Source: Lumnitzera littorea
Lineage: Eukaryota; Streptophyta; Magnoliopsida; Myrtales; Combretaceae
DNA length: 64,000 nt
NCBI GenBank assembly: GCA_024138015.1
Contig: JAMXBB010000009.1
Span: forward strand, 43,073,542-43,137,541
Direction: 5' to 3'
A model generated the notes under the pieces. That model was not told the DNA's origin, ran no database searches, and was given only the letters and a program-made list of their open reading frames with translations. A program made the position numbers and the translations under genes. How positions within the stretch are numbered: position 1 is the stretch's first letter; each line of letters begins with the position of its first letter. Below, in pieces: positions 33,865 to 46,172 of this stretch.

Positions 33865-35537
33865 TAATAGGCATAAATTACTCTACACTTTTTAGGCATA
33901 AATTAATCATAATTGTGTTCATTTTTTAAGCTCTTGATACCTAATTATGTAATATATCAATTTCTAAAGATTCAAGAGCAAGGAGATAATATTTATTCAA
34001 GATAAAGTGAAGAAGAGATGAAATTTCACAAGAACAATGAGATTCAAAGCAATCACACTCGTGATGAAGGAAAAATTTTGAAGGAAGATCAACATGTATT
34101 CAATCACGAGTGTGATCAAAGAAGATTTGAGTGTCTAGCACTTTTCATGCCCTCCATCATTGGCATCATCAAGGGAAAGATTGCTATCTACCTACTCATC
34201 ATGCCTATAATTATATATCAAGAGGGTAGTTATGTTCTCTACAACGAGTATGTGGAGATGAATTAATTGTGACGAGGCATTCATGTGCTACATTATGGCT
34301 ATGATAAGTGGAGATTATTCTTTTTCGAGACTATCACACCCTAAATCATAGACTTAATGAAAGTGGACATAACTATTTCTCTTAAAATTTTCTACATGAA
34401 CCGATGTGTTTAACAATTTTTAAAACCCATGAGGCATCTTCAAATGGTGTATTCTAACCTTTAAACGAGGAGAATATAAATGCACGGCCAAAATTTCAAA
34501 CAAAGGGATCAAATTTACTATAAAATTTCCTAAACTATTACCTTAAAAGAAAACCACAAACATAACTATTCATCCATTTTTGTAACCATTGTATAATTTT
34601 TTGTACATTTTCCAAGTGTTGTACCATGTACTTTTTCTGGAATTACTCAAAAGAGATGGTAGGAGTTCGTTGTTTATTTGTTGTAAAGACTTCTACAGTG
34701 GATCTAAAAAGGGGGTTTATTCTTCTACATATCTTATGCTGCATTCATTGTTATTTCAGCATTTTATTGATATGTATTGTTATTTTATCATATGTGAGTA
34801 GTAATCTAAGACTTGCTACACCACTTTAGCATGAACAAGTGCTTAATTTAATGATTTCCTGATTTTGGTTAGTTCTAGTAAATTAAACTTAATAAATCTA
34901 AGTACAGTGTAGTCTATGACACTAACTTAGGACAAATTTCAATAAAATATGTTGAGAGACAATTCTATTAAATAGACCTTATTTGTTAGAACCATTTACT
35001 CCTGATAGTAGAGATCTTATTAGGAAATTTGTTGCATCCTTAAGGAATTTGATAAATTATCATAATGTTAATGTGATACTAATTGGATATTAATTTAAAA
35101 AGATTCTAATAGACATAATTAGGGTTAGGAGAAAGTAATACTAAGAAAAATGCTTACAAGCCAGTAATTCCCAACAGATAATAATCTTTAGGATAAAATT
35201 TAAGGGTGACATCATGCTATGTGATAAAACAAGTTTGCATGATAAGTATGGTGTTATTGATCGTTTTTGTAGTCATTATGTTAAATGAAATTTGTTTGTG
35301 GATTAGTATAGTTTAATTAGTAAATTAGACGTTTTAATACTTAATCACTTGATAATTTAGGTTGTTAGATAATACGAAGATTAATCAATATTAAGGCTTG
35401 TATCCATTCCTAGTGGAGACGACCTTATACTCTTCTGTGCTAATATACGATAGGTACACTTACCTATTAAATCTAGTTAAGGATAAAATATAGGTTTATA
35501 AATTTTGAAAATCGGTAGCTCTAATTAGAGGTGATCA
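33865..35537 (+). repeat. D: 3' LTR
   Basis: 1673 bases, beginning TAATAGGCATAAATTA (TGATAGGC with G-to-A) after the polypurine tract and ending GTGATCA. The last 445 bases match 7254-7714. It contains a perfect 14-base inverted repeat (34052-34065 and 34103-34116). ORFs within it have no recognisable protein. Confidence 0.85.
34052..34116. repeat. Inverted repeat (hairpin) in D 3' LTR
   Basis: ATCACACTCGTGAT at 34052-34065 and its exact reverse complement ATCACGAGTGTGAT at 34103-34116, loop of 37 bases. Confidence 0.9.
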
Positions 35538-36775
35538 CTCAAGAAGTTGATTCAAAGATGAAATCAAAGATAGATTTAGAAATAAACAATGTTGTAAACA
35601 TCACACTATTAGTAAGAAGGCTTAACAAGATTCTAAAAAAAAAAAAAAGGGGGATAAGAAAAGGTTTTTCAATAAATGTTCTTCCACTAATTGTTCCTAG
35701 TATGATGCCACAAAAAATTATAAAGATGAGAAAAAGGAAAAGAGAGAGAAGAAGGAGAAAAAGGAATTGGTGTGCTACAAGTGCAACAAACCTAAATACA
35801 TCAAGTATGAAAGTCTAAAGTTATTGAAGAAATTGAAAAAGTATAAGAAAAAACAGAAGGAATTGCTAGCCACTTAAAGTAACTTAGATGAAACTAAAGC
35901 AAATTCAAAGACAAATGAATGAGCTAACTTATGTCTCATGGCTATTTTTGAGGTAACCTCTAACTCTGATGATGATATTATACTTGAAAGCATATGAATG
36001 TAGATTAAGAGTCCTTTAAAAACACTTAAAAGAGCTAATTCAAAATTAAATAAACAAGATGATGAAATTTAAGCTCTAGGAAGTGAAAAGGATGCTTTGT
36101 TAGAAATAAATTCACTGTTGGTTAATGAAATCATATTTTAAAAAAATGATACTGAAATTTTGTAGATAGATAATAAAAACCTAAGGACAACTCAAGTTAA
36201 TTTAAAAAAGGAGAAATCAATGTTAAAGGAAGAAATTAAGGAATTAAAAGTCAAAATTAATGACTTATCTTGCATAATAGATACAACCTTTAACAAGTTC
36301 CATGAAAGTGATAAGAAATTCCAATTGTTGCTATCTTCACAAATGCTAGATAGCTCTACAAATAAACTTGGGTATGAACATGGTGAAACTTCTAAATTAA
36401 ATAACAAAAACATGTTGGTTAGAAGTAAGGAAGTAGTTGTAATGGAACTTGCTAAAAATAAAATGTGCATGTTAAGACTAAATCTAGCGTTCAAGAAAAT
36501 CAATATAACAAAAGTTATACTGGGAAAAATAATAAGTGTCCAATTAGAGAATACATTAGAGGCTACCAAAGCCAAAATTTGAAGAACGAGGTAATCTACA
36601 AGTATGGACCATGTAATTCTTATGAATGTTTCTTTTGCAATAGACCTTATCATATTGAAAGATATTACTACTATAAAATGAACAATTTCAATACACAACA
36701 AGCTAGATCATTAGCTAGATCATTGTATAATACAAGCTTGAATTTTGGTGGACCTAAGCTAGTCTAGGTTCAAAA
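35538..36775 (+). pseudogene. E: gag (3' part)
   Basis: Begins in the middle of gag at the D junction: NNVVNITLLVRRLNKILKKK (about 35585) resembles the basic stretch before the nucleocapsid of Sireviruses. A Lys/Arg-rich run and a Cys-containing patch (WCATSATNL) follow. A coiled-coil-like region EEIKELKVKINDLSCIIDTT (about 36229) leads to KFQLLLSSQMLDSSTNKLGY (about 36319), a recognisable Sirevirus wording. A second zinc knuckle CFFCNRPYHIERYYYYK (about 36630) has lost its last Cys to Tyr (G-to-A). A homopolymer A run near 35636 shifts the frame. Confidence 0.8.
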
Positions 36776-37060
36776 AAGGACTTAACCTCATTTTGATGGT
36801 TATAGGAACACGGAGCAAGATTGAAAGGGTCATAGTAACTGGATAGTAGGTGTTCACATCACATGAGTAATGATGCTTTATTGTTCATAAGTCTAGAATG
36901 GAAAGAAGGAGGCTATATGAAGTTTAGAGGTGATAGTAAGGGAAAAATTATCGTGATTGTTAACATCGGCATACCTCCTTATACTATAGAAAATGTGTGT
37001 TTAGTGAGAGGCTTAAAACACAATTAATTAAGCATAAGTCAATTTTTTTATAAGGGCTAT
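36776..37060 (+). pseudogene. E: protease (pol)
   Basis: LDSRCSHHMSNDALLF (about 36839-36886) corresponds to the copia protease signature LDSGCSxHMTxD. The catalytic Asp remains, but the Gly of DSG is Arg, a G-to-A change. Then GGYMKFRGDSKGKIIVIVNI and NVCLVRGLKHN*LSISQF match the flap and the C-terminal LxxNLLSISQL wording (Leu-rich motif with a TAA). It would have cut Gag-Pol. Confidence 0.82.
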
Positions 37061-38330
37061 AAAATGGTGTTTGACCAAAATAACATAGAGGCTTATGATA
37101 AAGTTAGTGCAAAATTGTTTGAAGGTTATCGGAAAATGATCATATATCTTATTGAACTAACTAAAGTAGAAACTGAAAGTTATTTTCTAAGAGTTTCTAA
37201 TAGTGCATTTTTATGGCATAAAAAGCTTAGTAATGTTAACTTTCATTGATTGGATAACTTCTCTAAGAATAATCTTGTTTATGATTTGCTTAAAATGCAT
37301 ATAAAGGATGATTTTCATTGTACCACATGCATTAAAAATAAAATGAGTGATGTTTCACACAAATCTAAGTATATAATATCAATAAAGAGGCCTTTAGAAT
37401 TATTGCATCTTGATTTGTTATGTACATTGAGCCTAGAAGGTAATAAATATGACTTAATGATAGTAAATGACTTTTCTTGGTATACATGGGTTCAATTCTT
37501 ACAACATCAAAGTAATGCTTTTTTGGCTTTTAAAAAGTTTTTAAAGTAAGTTCAAATTAAAAAAAGTTTTTCTATCATTAGTTTATGAACTGATCACGAA
37601 AAAAGAGTTTGAAAATGATGATTTTACAAAGTTTTATGATTAAAATGGCATTACTCACAATTTATTTTCTCCTTATACTCTACAACAAAATGGAGTAATA
37701 GAGCATAAGAATAGAACAATCTAAGAGATGACATAGACTTTGTTAAATGAAAGAGGTGTTGCACAATATTTTTAGGCTAGGGCAATATCAATATCATGTT
37801 ACATCATCAATCGTGAATACATAAGGATGTTTACTAAAAAAACATCATATGAGATATATAAAGGTAGAAAACCCATAATATCGTACTTTCATGTGTTTGG
37901 TTCTACTTACTTTATTAGGAGTAGATGAAGGCATATTCTTAGGATACTCCTTGAACAGTAAAGCATATCTTATGTTCAACAAGGTCGCTAGAGCTATAGA
38001 GGAATCCATAAATATTAAATTTACTAATAAAATCAAAATAGATGATTCTAATGATGACTCGCATGAAAATGCTAAAAGTAAGAATGAAAATGTATAGTAG
38101 GGACAAATAGGAACTTGTAGAGAACATAAGGATGAAAGTTCATCAAAACCAAAATCATAAGCAAATCTAAAAGTACAAACAAAAGCAAAAGTAGAAGTAA
38201 ATTTAGAGGTTGGATCAGAACCTATCCAGGTAATATCTTAGCCTTATGGAACAACTAAGTTTAAAACTTATCATCCACATAAACAAGTGATACATAATAT
38301 CAACATTGGAGTTAAAAAAAAAAAAAAAAG
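37061..38330 (+). pseudogene. E: integrase (pol)
   Basis: HHCC domain: LWHKKLSNVNFH (about 37211) and DDFHCTTCIKNKMSD (about 37309). Core: RPLELLHLDLLCTLSLEGNK (about 37390) keeps the first Asp, and VNDFSWYTWVQFL follows. The second catalytic block (RSDHGxEFEN in relatives) is frameshifted near 37590. QQNGVIEHKNRTI-like words (about 37684) carry the catalytic Glu. The C-terminal part GVDEGIFLGYSLNSKAYLMF (about 37920) is the copia GYS motif. Stops and frame changes throughout. Confidence 0.85.
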
Positions 38331-39160
38331 TAGAGCTAGCTTGAGAAATATTGAAAACCATTTTGCCTTATTATTTGAGTTTAAGCCTAACACTGTTAAT
38401 AAAGCTTTATCGAATAATAGCTAGATAAATACCATACAAGAATAGCTAAATCAATTTCAAAAAAACTTGGTATGGATACTTATTCCAAGACCTAGGGATA
38501 AATCAATCATAGGAACAAAGTGGGGTATTTAAAAACAAGCTAGATGAGCATTTTAAATTGTTAAGAATAAGGCAAGGTTAGTAGCTAAGGGCTACTCACA
38601 AGAAAAGGGAATTGATTTTGATAAGACACATGCTCTAGTTGCTAGGTTAGAGGCAATTACACTTCTACTTGCATTTACTTGCTATAAAGGCTTAAAATTA
38701 TTTCAAATGGATGTTAAAAGTGCATTTTTAAATGGATATATCAAAGAAAAGATATATATAGAATAACCTCCAGGCTTTGAAGATCCATTTAAGAAAGATT
38801 ATGTGTATAAATTAAGAAAAGCCTTGCATGGATTAAAATAAGCTCTTAGAGCTTAGTAAGAAAGACTAAGTAACCTTCTAATGAAGAATGGATTCTAGAG
38901 GAGTAAGGTAGATACAACTTTGTTTCTAAAACATTATGATAATGATATTTTAGTAGTCCAAATAAATGTTGATGATGTTATTTTCAAATCTACTAATAAG
39001 ACATTTTGCTAAGAGTTTTCTAACCTCATACAGGTTGAGTTTGAGATGACTTTAATGGGTAAGTTAAACTTCTTTCTTGGACTCCAAATAAAACAAACAA
39101 GTGATGGGATCTTTATACATCAAGAGAAGTATACTAAGTAAATCCTAAAGAAGTTTGGAA
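38331..39160 (+). pseudogene. E: reverse transcriptase (pol)
   Basis: Copia RT words: NLVWILIPRPRDKSIIGTKW (about 38464), NKARLVAKGYSQEKGIDFDK (about 38571), EAITLLLAFTCYKGLKLFQM followed by DVKSAFLNGYIKEKIYIE* (about 38650-38765) with the first catalytic Asp, and KALHGLK*ALRA*. The active site reads NVDDVIFKSTN (about 38969) where relatives have YVDD: Tyr to Asn, both Asp kept. TAA/TAG replace Gln in QPPGF (about 38763) and KQAPRAWYERL (38840-38857). Confidence 0.88.
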
Positions 39161-39912
39161 TAAAGAGTGTCGGAGGCACAACTATACCCATAGCTTCCAC
39201 AACTAGGTTAGATCTTGATAATGCACGTAAGAAAGTTAATGAAAAAATTTATAGAAGTTTGATTGACTCACTACTATATTTGACTGTATGAATACCAATC
39301 ATATTGTTTACTGGGTATATTTGTGCACATTTTCAATCTAAACTAACTAAAACACACTTATCAACTTTGAAAAGGATTTTTAAGTATATATCTTACACAG
39401 CAAAGTTAGGAATCTGGTATTTGAAAAATCAAAACTTTGATTTGATTGGCTACTCAAATGCTGACTACTCTAGATGTAAGATAAATAGAAAAAGTACCTT
39501 GAGTATTTGGTAGTTTCTATGGGATAAATTGATTTCTTAGTCTTCCAAGAGACAGAATTTTGTTGCCCTATCTATAGCTAAAACTAAATAAGTTTCAATT
39601 GGCAATTGTTGTAAACAGATTTTGTGGATCAAAGAATAATTATCTGATTATGGATTAAATTTGAGAAACATTCCTAAAAAATGTGATAGTATAAGTGCAC
39701 TCAATTTAACTAAAAATCTAGTGTGTCATTCTAAATCTAAACATATAGAAGTTAGACATCATTTCATACGTGATCATGTCAAAATAGTAATATAAGTATT
39801 GAATTTATTCCAATTGATAATCAATTAGCTAATATTTTCACCAAGCCTCTTGATAAAATCAAGTTTGAATTTATAAGAAATGAAATTGATGTATGTTATC
39901 CATTTTCATAAA
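39161..39912 (+). pseudogene. E: RNase H (pol C-terminus)
   Basis: RSLIDSLLYLTV-like words (about 39254) and FQSKLTKTHLSTLKRIFKYI (about 39331) open the domain. DLIGYSNADYSRCKINRKST (about 39438) corresponds to GYSDADYAGCKxDRKST; the catalytic Asp of SDAD is Asn here (G-to-A). Then VALSIAKTK*VSIGNCCKQI, SKHIEVRHHFIRDHV and QLANIFTKPLDKIKFEF (to about 39870), ending in VCYPFS near 39912. The order and wording agree with Sirevirus RNase H. Confidence 0.87.
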
Positions 39913-40222
39913 TTCTTAGTTAACTAGCATTTTTATATGATAATGTTGCATAATTTGTAAATATTTGATGTGATATGTTGGTTATGAAATTTTATGCATG
40001 TGTACTTGTATTCTAGTTTAATAAATTTTGATTGATATTTTTTTTCTTCGTTTTACTAATGTCTATATTTTAGTGTATTTGTATAAATTAATTAATGTAC
40101 TGTAGCTAAGTAAAATACTATATAGCTAAAATAGCAAGTTTATTAATTATTGTTTATAAACTATAGGATAATTATTGTTGCAAAATTCTAGGTCATTTAA
40201 TTATAGAATAATTAATTAAAGA
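39913..40222. other. E: noncoding spacer after RNase H
   Basis: AT-rich sequence between pol and the MITE; no gene seen. Confidence 0.5.
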
Positions 40223-43200
40223 ATAAAGCCACTAGAAGCACTCAAACTTTCATATTTTTTTTCATTTTAGTATTTGAACTTTAAACTTATTTATTTTAGT
40301 ACCCTAATTTCTTAAATAAGACAAATTAGTATTTTTGTTATGACAGTAGCTATAAAAATTACTAATTTTTTCACTTCAAAAAGTTGAAATACCAAAATAA
40401 AATAAAAAATAAAGTTTGAGCACTAAAATGGAAGTAAAATAAAAATTCATGTACTTTTGTAATTATTTTACTATTTTATAATAACGATCGTTATAATAAA
40501 GATACAAATTTGTCTCATTTAAAAAATTGAAGTACTAAAATGAGCAAGCTTAAAGTTTAAGCATTATAATGAAAAAATATGAAAGTTCAAACACTCATAC
40601 TGGCTATCACATCCCAGCATAGCATAGGATGTATCATCATACAGGAATATTTATTTACATTTGACAAAAGTTTTATTTATAACAAAAAAATAATACAATG
40701 TAGTTCAACTTTATATCTGTTTATATAAAAGATTATATCTATCAAACTTAAACAAACCTAAAAATAGTACTTTTTTATTTCAAAGTTACAAATCCTGCAT
40801 GGAACTAGGATCAAAATACAACAAGACTTCCATAAAAGCGACTAACTTTATCTTATGTACTCTCAAAAAACTTTTTCCCCCAACTATTGTTGCATAGTCA
40901 ATTTTCTTCATAACTTGAGGATATATAAGTATCCCCTTAGCTCTCTGTGAGCTAAGCTAAAGTAGATAAAACAAAACATAGAACAAGCACAACATACATT
41001 TACCTAGATCAATACTATAAAATATTCAATTTCATAATCCAAGTTATCAATATAAACTGTTTATGCAGGAAATTTGTACCATGCTTATGTACGTGACATG
41101 TATCAATACCGATATCCTATACTTTTCCAATTCTTCATCCAGTTAGTTAATATACCTAAGCATCTAAATACTATGTCCAAGAACCTAGGGTAACAAAGAG
41201 CCGCCTAGGAGTAAGACCCCTAACAAAAACCACCTATTGTGGTTTGAAAATCCAATATATAGTTGGTCACACATCATAACAAGAATAAGTTGAGCAATGC
41301 AATTCTATATACTCAAAAGCCAACTCAATAGTGTTCAAGCTTTTAGAAACTCGACTTGTAGGTCCTTTCGTGCCATGCTATGAATGTAGTAGACAATACA
41401 ATAACCCAGTATCAGGTCCGAATCTCAAGTTCCACATCATAAACAATTCAACTATCTCAACTTCAGCTTTGTTTCTTAACTTTATATTATATTCCTTTAC
41501 ATATGATTTACTTGGGTAAACATCCTAGAGAATAGTTCAGTTTCTAGGTTTTCCAAACAAAGATAAGCATCAATGAATCAATCATATGTAAGGAAACATC
41601 TCACTTAGTCAACATACACATTCAATAGAATTATGTGTCCAATCAATCCAATACATCATTACAATTCACAACACAATTAACTCTAAGTCAAGTAGACACG
41701 TCTACTTGTACGAAAATAGAAATATCCACTTACCCAAGCTTGATAGTAGCATAAAATCCTAAGCTTTACGCTGTGGTCCTTTCTCACCTATCATACCTAG
41801 GATAATACACATAGATTCCAAGTCAAATATGAGTTGACACTAAACTCTTATAAGCTTTTATTATTGTTTTTCCCCAATCTTATTCCAATTGTATCTTATT
41901 CATTTCTTATCCGATTTTAATAAACTTTATATCGCCACAATCGTTATTTTGAGTACTATTAAGATATCATAAAAATCAAAACTAATCAATTTTGTCAAAG
42001 GTCCAAAATTTCCCTTTTTGGATTACCAATCCAACCATATGTTATTGTAACTTCGTAATTAACTTAAATAAACCCTAAATCTAAATTAAAAATCCTAGAA
42101 TTCCATATTTCCCAAATCAAACAACAACTATTATGTACCTAAATATCATTCTTTTACAAATTCAACAAGTATCTAATTAGTACTAATTACTATATTATAT
42201 ACTAGGCTAATGTACAGGTTTATAATACGAAAATGCATAATAAATAGTATATGAGCCCAATTAATTCCACAAAAAAATCCTATAGACTCACAAAAATACG
42301 TAATTTAATTATTGACCATGAATTATACTAAACAAGCTATTATCTATTTTTACGAAAGTAACAGTTTTAGCTCGATCAAACAAATAAGTGAATTCCATTA
42401 CAAGATAAAAATAAAGTATTCTAAACATCATTATGAACTTCCAAAAATCATAATACAAAGGCCTCATAGTTTGATTTTGTGAAAAAAACTATTTAATTCA
42501 ATAAAACAACAAAATAGCCAATTTTATCCAAAATAATTACAATAAATAGTAAACATGATTATTTGCAAAAATTCTTATTACTGCAATTAAATATATATAT
42601 TAAGTATATTACACACAAAATTTTAGCTTGAAAGGACATTATTTAATATTTCTAAAATTTAATCTAATTTTCGTCAAAATAAAGTCATTTCTTAAGGACC
42701 TTATATTTTCAATAATTATTTAACTAACATAAAATTACTAAATTAATCTACACATAAAATAACTTTAGAAAACCAAATTTCAAAATTAAATAACACCATT
42801 TACTATTTTTAGAAAATAAAGAAACTTTTGGCCAAAAATTCAATTCACTTGAACCCACCACTAAGCCATCTAACCTTATCGGAATACCTCCTCTAGTGGT
42901 CCTTTCTTTGACCCCAAATAACCACCACCACAAAACTCCTACAATCCTTTGAATCAGCCTAAATCAAATATGTGCTCTATTTTTGTTCTAATTTTCTTAT
43001 TTTTCTCTACTTTTTTTTTTTTAAATTTTCTTATATTTTCAGACTTCCAAAATGTTGTTTTTGAAGTATGCATGCCCTATTCATAATTTCCAAATAAATT
43101 GGAATTAATAAAAATTAGACCTATGGCATACACATGTCATTTTTTTTTTTTCAAAGCATATGGTGTCAATTTTTTGTGTTTTACCTTTTGACTCATCAAT

Positions 43201-43681
43201 TCCAATTGATCCTAGGCCATCATATCTTTGGATGACTCATCCTTTCATTTCTTTATTAATTTTCCATTATTTTATATTATTTCACCTTATTATAATAATA
43301 ATTTAGTATTATATATATGTATTTAATTCATATAATGCATATTCTAAGTTAATACATGTATATTAGATATAATTCAACTTTATTTATTATTTTTATAAGT
43401 TAAATAACTTATCTTTGATATCTCACTATATCTAAAAGCTCGAATTTCATGTTTTCAATATTTATTGATTTTATCGATAAATTGACTTTTTTTAAATTAA
43501 TATTTTTATATAGCTTATTTAGAGAAATTGGCTTTACATGAATTATTTTGTCCAACATTTTTAACTTTACTGTAAAGTTTGAAATAAAACAGATAACAGA
43601 GCCTGACATCTTAAATTTAGAGACTCGGATCTTAAGATAATCATATGAGCTCAAAATCTTAGGGTATTACACTAGCTTTAT
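40223..43681. mobile_element. MITE-like inverted-repeat element, split by lone LTR 1
   Basis: Left arm from 40223 (ATAAAGCCACTA...CTTTCATATTTTTTTTCA...) and right arm ending at 40604 plus 43677-43681 are imperfect inverted repeats of roughly 115 bases: the right arm in reverse reads ATAAAGCCAGTATGAGTG...CTTTCATATTTTTTCA. The unsplit element would be about 387 bases with no ORF. I could not identify its target duplication (9-bp flanks do not match), so its superfamily is open. Confidence 0.75.
40605..43671 (+). repeat. Lone LTR 1 (TGTCACGACC family) inserted in MITE
   Basis: Starts TATCACATCCCAGC (TGTCACGTCCC with G-to-A) and ends AGGGTATTACA. Flanked by CTGGC (40600-40604) and CTAGC (43672-43676), a 5-bp duplication with one transition. 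The MITE's right arm continues exactly after the second copy. 3067 bases with no protein-coding domain. AT-rich; short ORFs inside have no recognisable product. Confidence 0.85.
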
Positions 43682-44077
43682 CTTGATAATTATTTTTTCT
43701 CACCATTGTACCATTATCACAATAAATGAGCTTCATCATTTTTTTTTCTTCCTACAATTGAGCTAATCATGCAACGATCAAATTCCCTACTTTTTCATTT
43801 TTTAGGCAAGTTAATTACAAGACCAGTAAGGTTCTGTGCTTTATAATGGTCGAGTTTCTTTTTCTCTCTCCATCTTCATCTCTGATTATCTTCCACACTT
43901 ACATTTTCTCACAACCACTTTCACACGTTCTAGGTCTTAAGTTCTTTCAATTCCCACTTCGACCTAACCTCAAAACATTTCAATAGTTTATAATCTCTCT
44001 CTATATTCTCTCTTCAATTTTTCTTCATAGCTTAAACCCATACTCTCCTTATCTCTCTCTTTCTCTCTCTTACTAAA
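43682..44077 (+). promoter_or_regulatory. E: leader region of the env-position ORF, TATA-like and CT-rich
   Basis: Contains TTATAAT at 43841-43847 followed by a CT-rich stretch (43855-43950), a second TTTATAAT near 43988 followed by CTCTCTCTATATTCTCTC, and a (CT)n tract at 44040-44072 that ends six bases before the ATG at 44078. It looks like a plant promoter and 5' leader; promoter activity is an inference. Confidence 0.4.
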
Positions 44078-45142
44078 ATGGCACCAAGAAAGTCATCTCA
44101 AACTGGTCTCAAAACTAAGAAAGAACCCAAGAATACGAAAGATAATCCATATTGCTTGGTTGATGAACCATCAAATTCATATGTGAATCATACCCCAAGC
44201 CAAGAATCACAAGACCCTAATTCCAAAAACTCTTAACCTACAAACCCTAATTCAGAGAAACTTGAAGCTATTACCTAAGAAAAGGAAAGACCTAATGAGG
44301 ATTTGAGTTCATCTAGTAAGGAGATCATTGAAACTAAGGAGGAGTTTGGAGAAGTAAAAGAAACTGAAGAGGGAGGCAGTTGTGCAAATGAAGAAAAAGG
44401 CACTAAATCAAAAACAAAATCAGGACCATAACCAAAATTTGATCCAAAGTATGAATTAGAATTAGAAACCATAGCAGAGCAAATTGAGCAAATTAAGGCT
44501 GAAAAGAGAAAGGTAAAGCCTTAAATTGTTTACGTGTCATCCTCTAAACAAAATCAACATATAAAACCTAATATCTTTGAGTTTGAATATTTTCAAAAGA
44601 GTGGCTTCTATTGGAATGAGTTTCTTGATTAACTAGGCTATAAGAATATTTACACTGTCAAGACTAAGGTTTTTAGAGAACTATTGTATGAAATTTATGG
44701 GAATCTAGATATGGGATAAAGAGATGTATGAGTTTCTTAAGTGAATGGGCAAAAAATAGAAATTACAAAGGAAGATGTTCAAAAGTGTTTTAAGTTACCC
44801 AAGATGAAAAATGATAGGGAATTGATGGAGTGGTTAAGGAAACAAACTTTTGAAGAGTTAAATAATGGAGAAAGAATCTGGCTAGGGAAAGACGTTAGCA
44901 TTTTCAACTTCAAGTTAATTATGTGCATGTTACAGAAAATGGTAATAAACTACATTCTTCTTAAAAAGGGAAGTACTACAAGTATATCTAAGAAAGATGA
45001 GGTGGTGATTTTGGCCATGCCGAGGAAGAAAAAGTTGGATATAGCTACTTAAATTCTTAAGCATGCTTTTTATGACTAAGAGAAAGAGACCCTATGGGAA
45101 TCTCTTAATGAAACTTGTTGAATTCAAGAAGGTGAAGATGCT
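44078..45142 (+). pseudogene. E: env-position ORF, 5' part
   Basis: Starts MAPRKSSQTGLKTKKEPKNT at 44078, an N-terminus like that of D's third ORF. A hydrophilic, Ser/Glu-rich part runs to about 44520. Then FEYFQKSGFYWNEFLD*LGY (about 44581), VFRELLYEIYGNLD and VNGQKIEITKEDVQKCFKLP (44738 on), WLRKQTFEEL and KMVINYILLKKGSTTS match the 'putative plant transposon protein' domain found in this position of Sireviruses. TAA/TAG interrupt at likely Gln sites. Lone LTR 2 interrupts it at 45142; the rest starts at 55438. Function unknown. Confidence 0.65.
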
Positions 45143-46167
45143 TATCACGACCCAAACAACGTCATTTTCGTAGTAGTTCACTTTGTATTGTACAAAGATC
45201 TATAATCAACCCCTTCATTGATCATAGGCCTTCCATACAACATATAAGACTCCTTTTACTCTTTGTTACCATCAGGCCTATAAATATGCAACATCGAGTA
45301 TATTAACTAAGATTTACCATTTAAATACAAAAATACCAAAGTTAAAGTATGGATTCATAAAATTCCACAACAAAATATTGTAGCACATTTAAAATCCTAC
45401 AAGAGTTTACATTAAGAAATTCTAACTATAGAGTTAAACTAAATAAAGTAAATAAATATCTATAAGTCTTCATTTCAAAATCCCTTCTTCATATCCTGAA
45501 ACACATAATCCTATCTTGGCATGAGACTTACCTTGAATATTCCTCAGCTTGAATGGACAAAGAGGTAATCATGCATCAAAAGAAATCTATTAAGGTGTAA
45601 ACTTACACTTAGTGAGTTAATCCCTCCATCAAGCCATAAAAAAAATATAATTTAATGCACAACATATGAATGCTTAAACACTTAGAATGCCAAACAATAT
45701 ATGCAGCAACCTATGAATTGCATGCAACTCAAAATTATACCCCCTGTACTCAAGGTTGGAGATAATTTACCAACATAAACCATCAACTAGGTTTTAGCAC
45801 CTAGGTTTTTATACTAATTGCACCATCATGCTCAAATCAACTTAAAATCATATATATATATATATATAACTTATACAAACTTTACTTTTCATATAGAAAA
45901 TATACTTTCATTTTTAAATATCATATTCTAAGTCAAAATTCCTAAGTCTAGCGAAATGGTAGCCTCTACAATCTATTGTTATACACCCTATATGGAAGTC
46001 ACTTGATACAGCCCTTTGCTAACAGTTAGCATTCCCTAATGCATAATAAGCCCAAAAGCTCTAGACAAAGACTCAATAATAAATAAATGGCATACTATTG
46101 CCTAATCCCTAAAGGAGGCGACCCTCTTCTGAACCCCTTCCCATCTTCCATGTGAAGTGGCAATCAG

Positions 46168-46172
46168 TATAG
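46168..46172. other. Target site duplication of C, left copy
   Basis: TATAG here and TATAG at 52675-52679 flank C without a mismatch. Confidence 0.85.

Larger units (their letters stand above)
7254..35537 (+). mobile_element. Element D: Athila-lineage Ty3/gypsy retrotransposon, 5' LTR truncated, nested insertions
   Basis: Parts in order: partial 5' LTR (7254-7714), tRNA-Asp-type primer site (7720-7738), gag, protease, RT split by A (11276-24152), RNase H, integrase, a lone LTR insertion (26416-30077), a third ORF in the env position (31186-32570), polypurine tract and 3' LTR (33865-35537). The gag, protease and primer site are Athila-like. All coding parts are broken by stops. Confidence 0.9.

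Noticed and set aside
34018..34266. 82-residue ORF with a hydrophobic patch.
   Set aside because: Lies wholly inside D's 3' LTR across an inverted repeat; no family resemblance.
36192..36701. A 169-residue open frame on the minus strand.
   Set aside because: It is the complement of E's gag coiled-coil and zinc-knuckle region, which has clear family matches on the plus strand.
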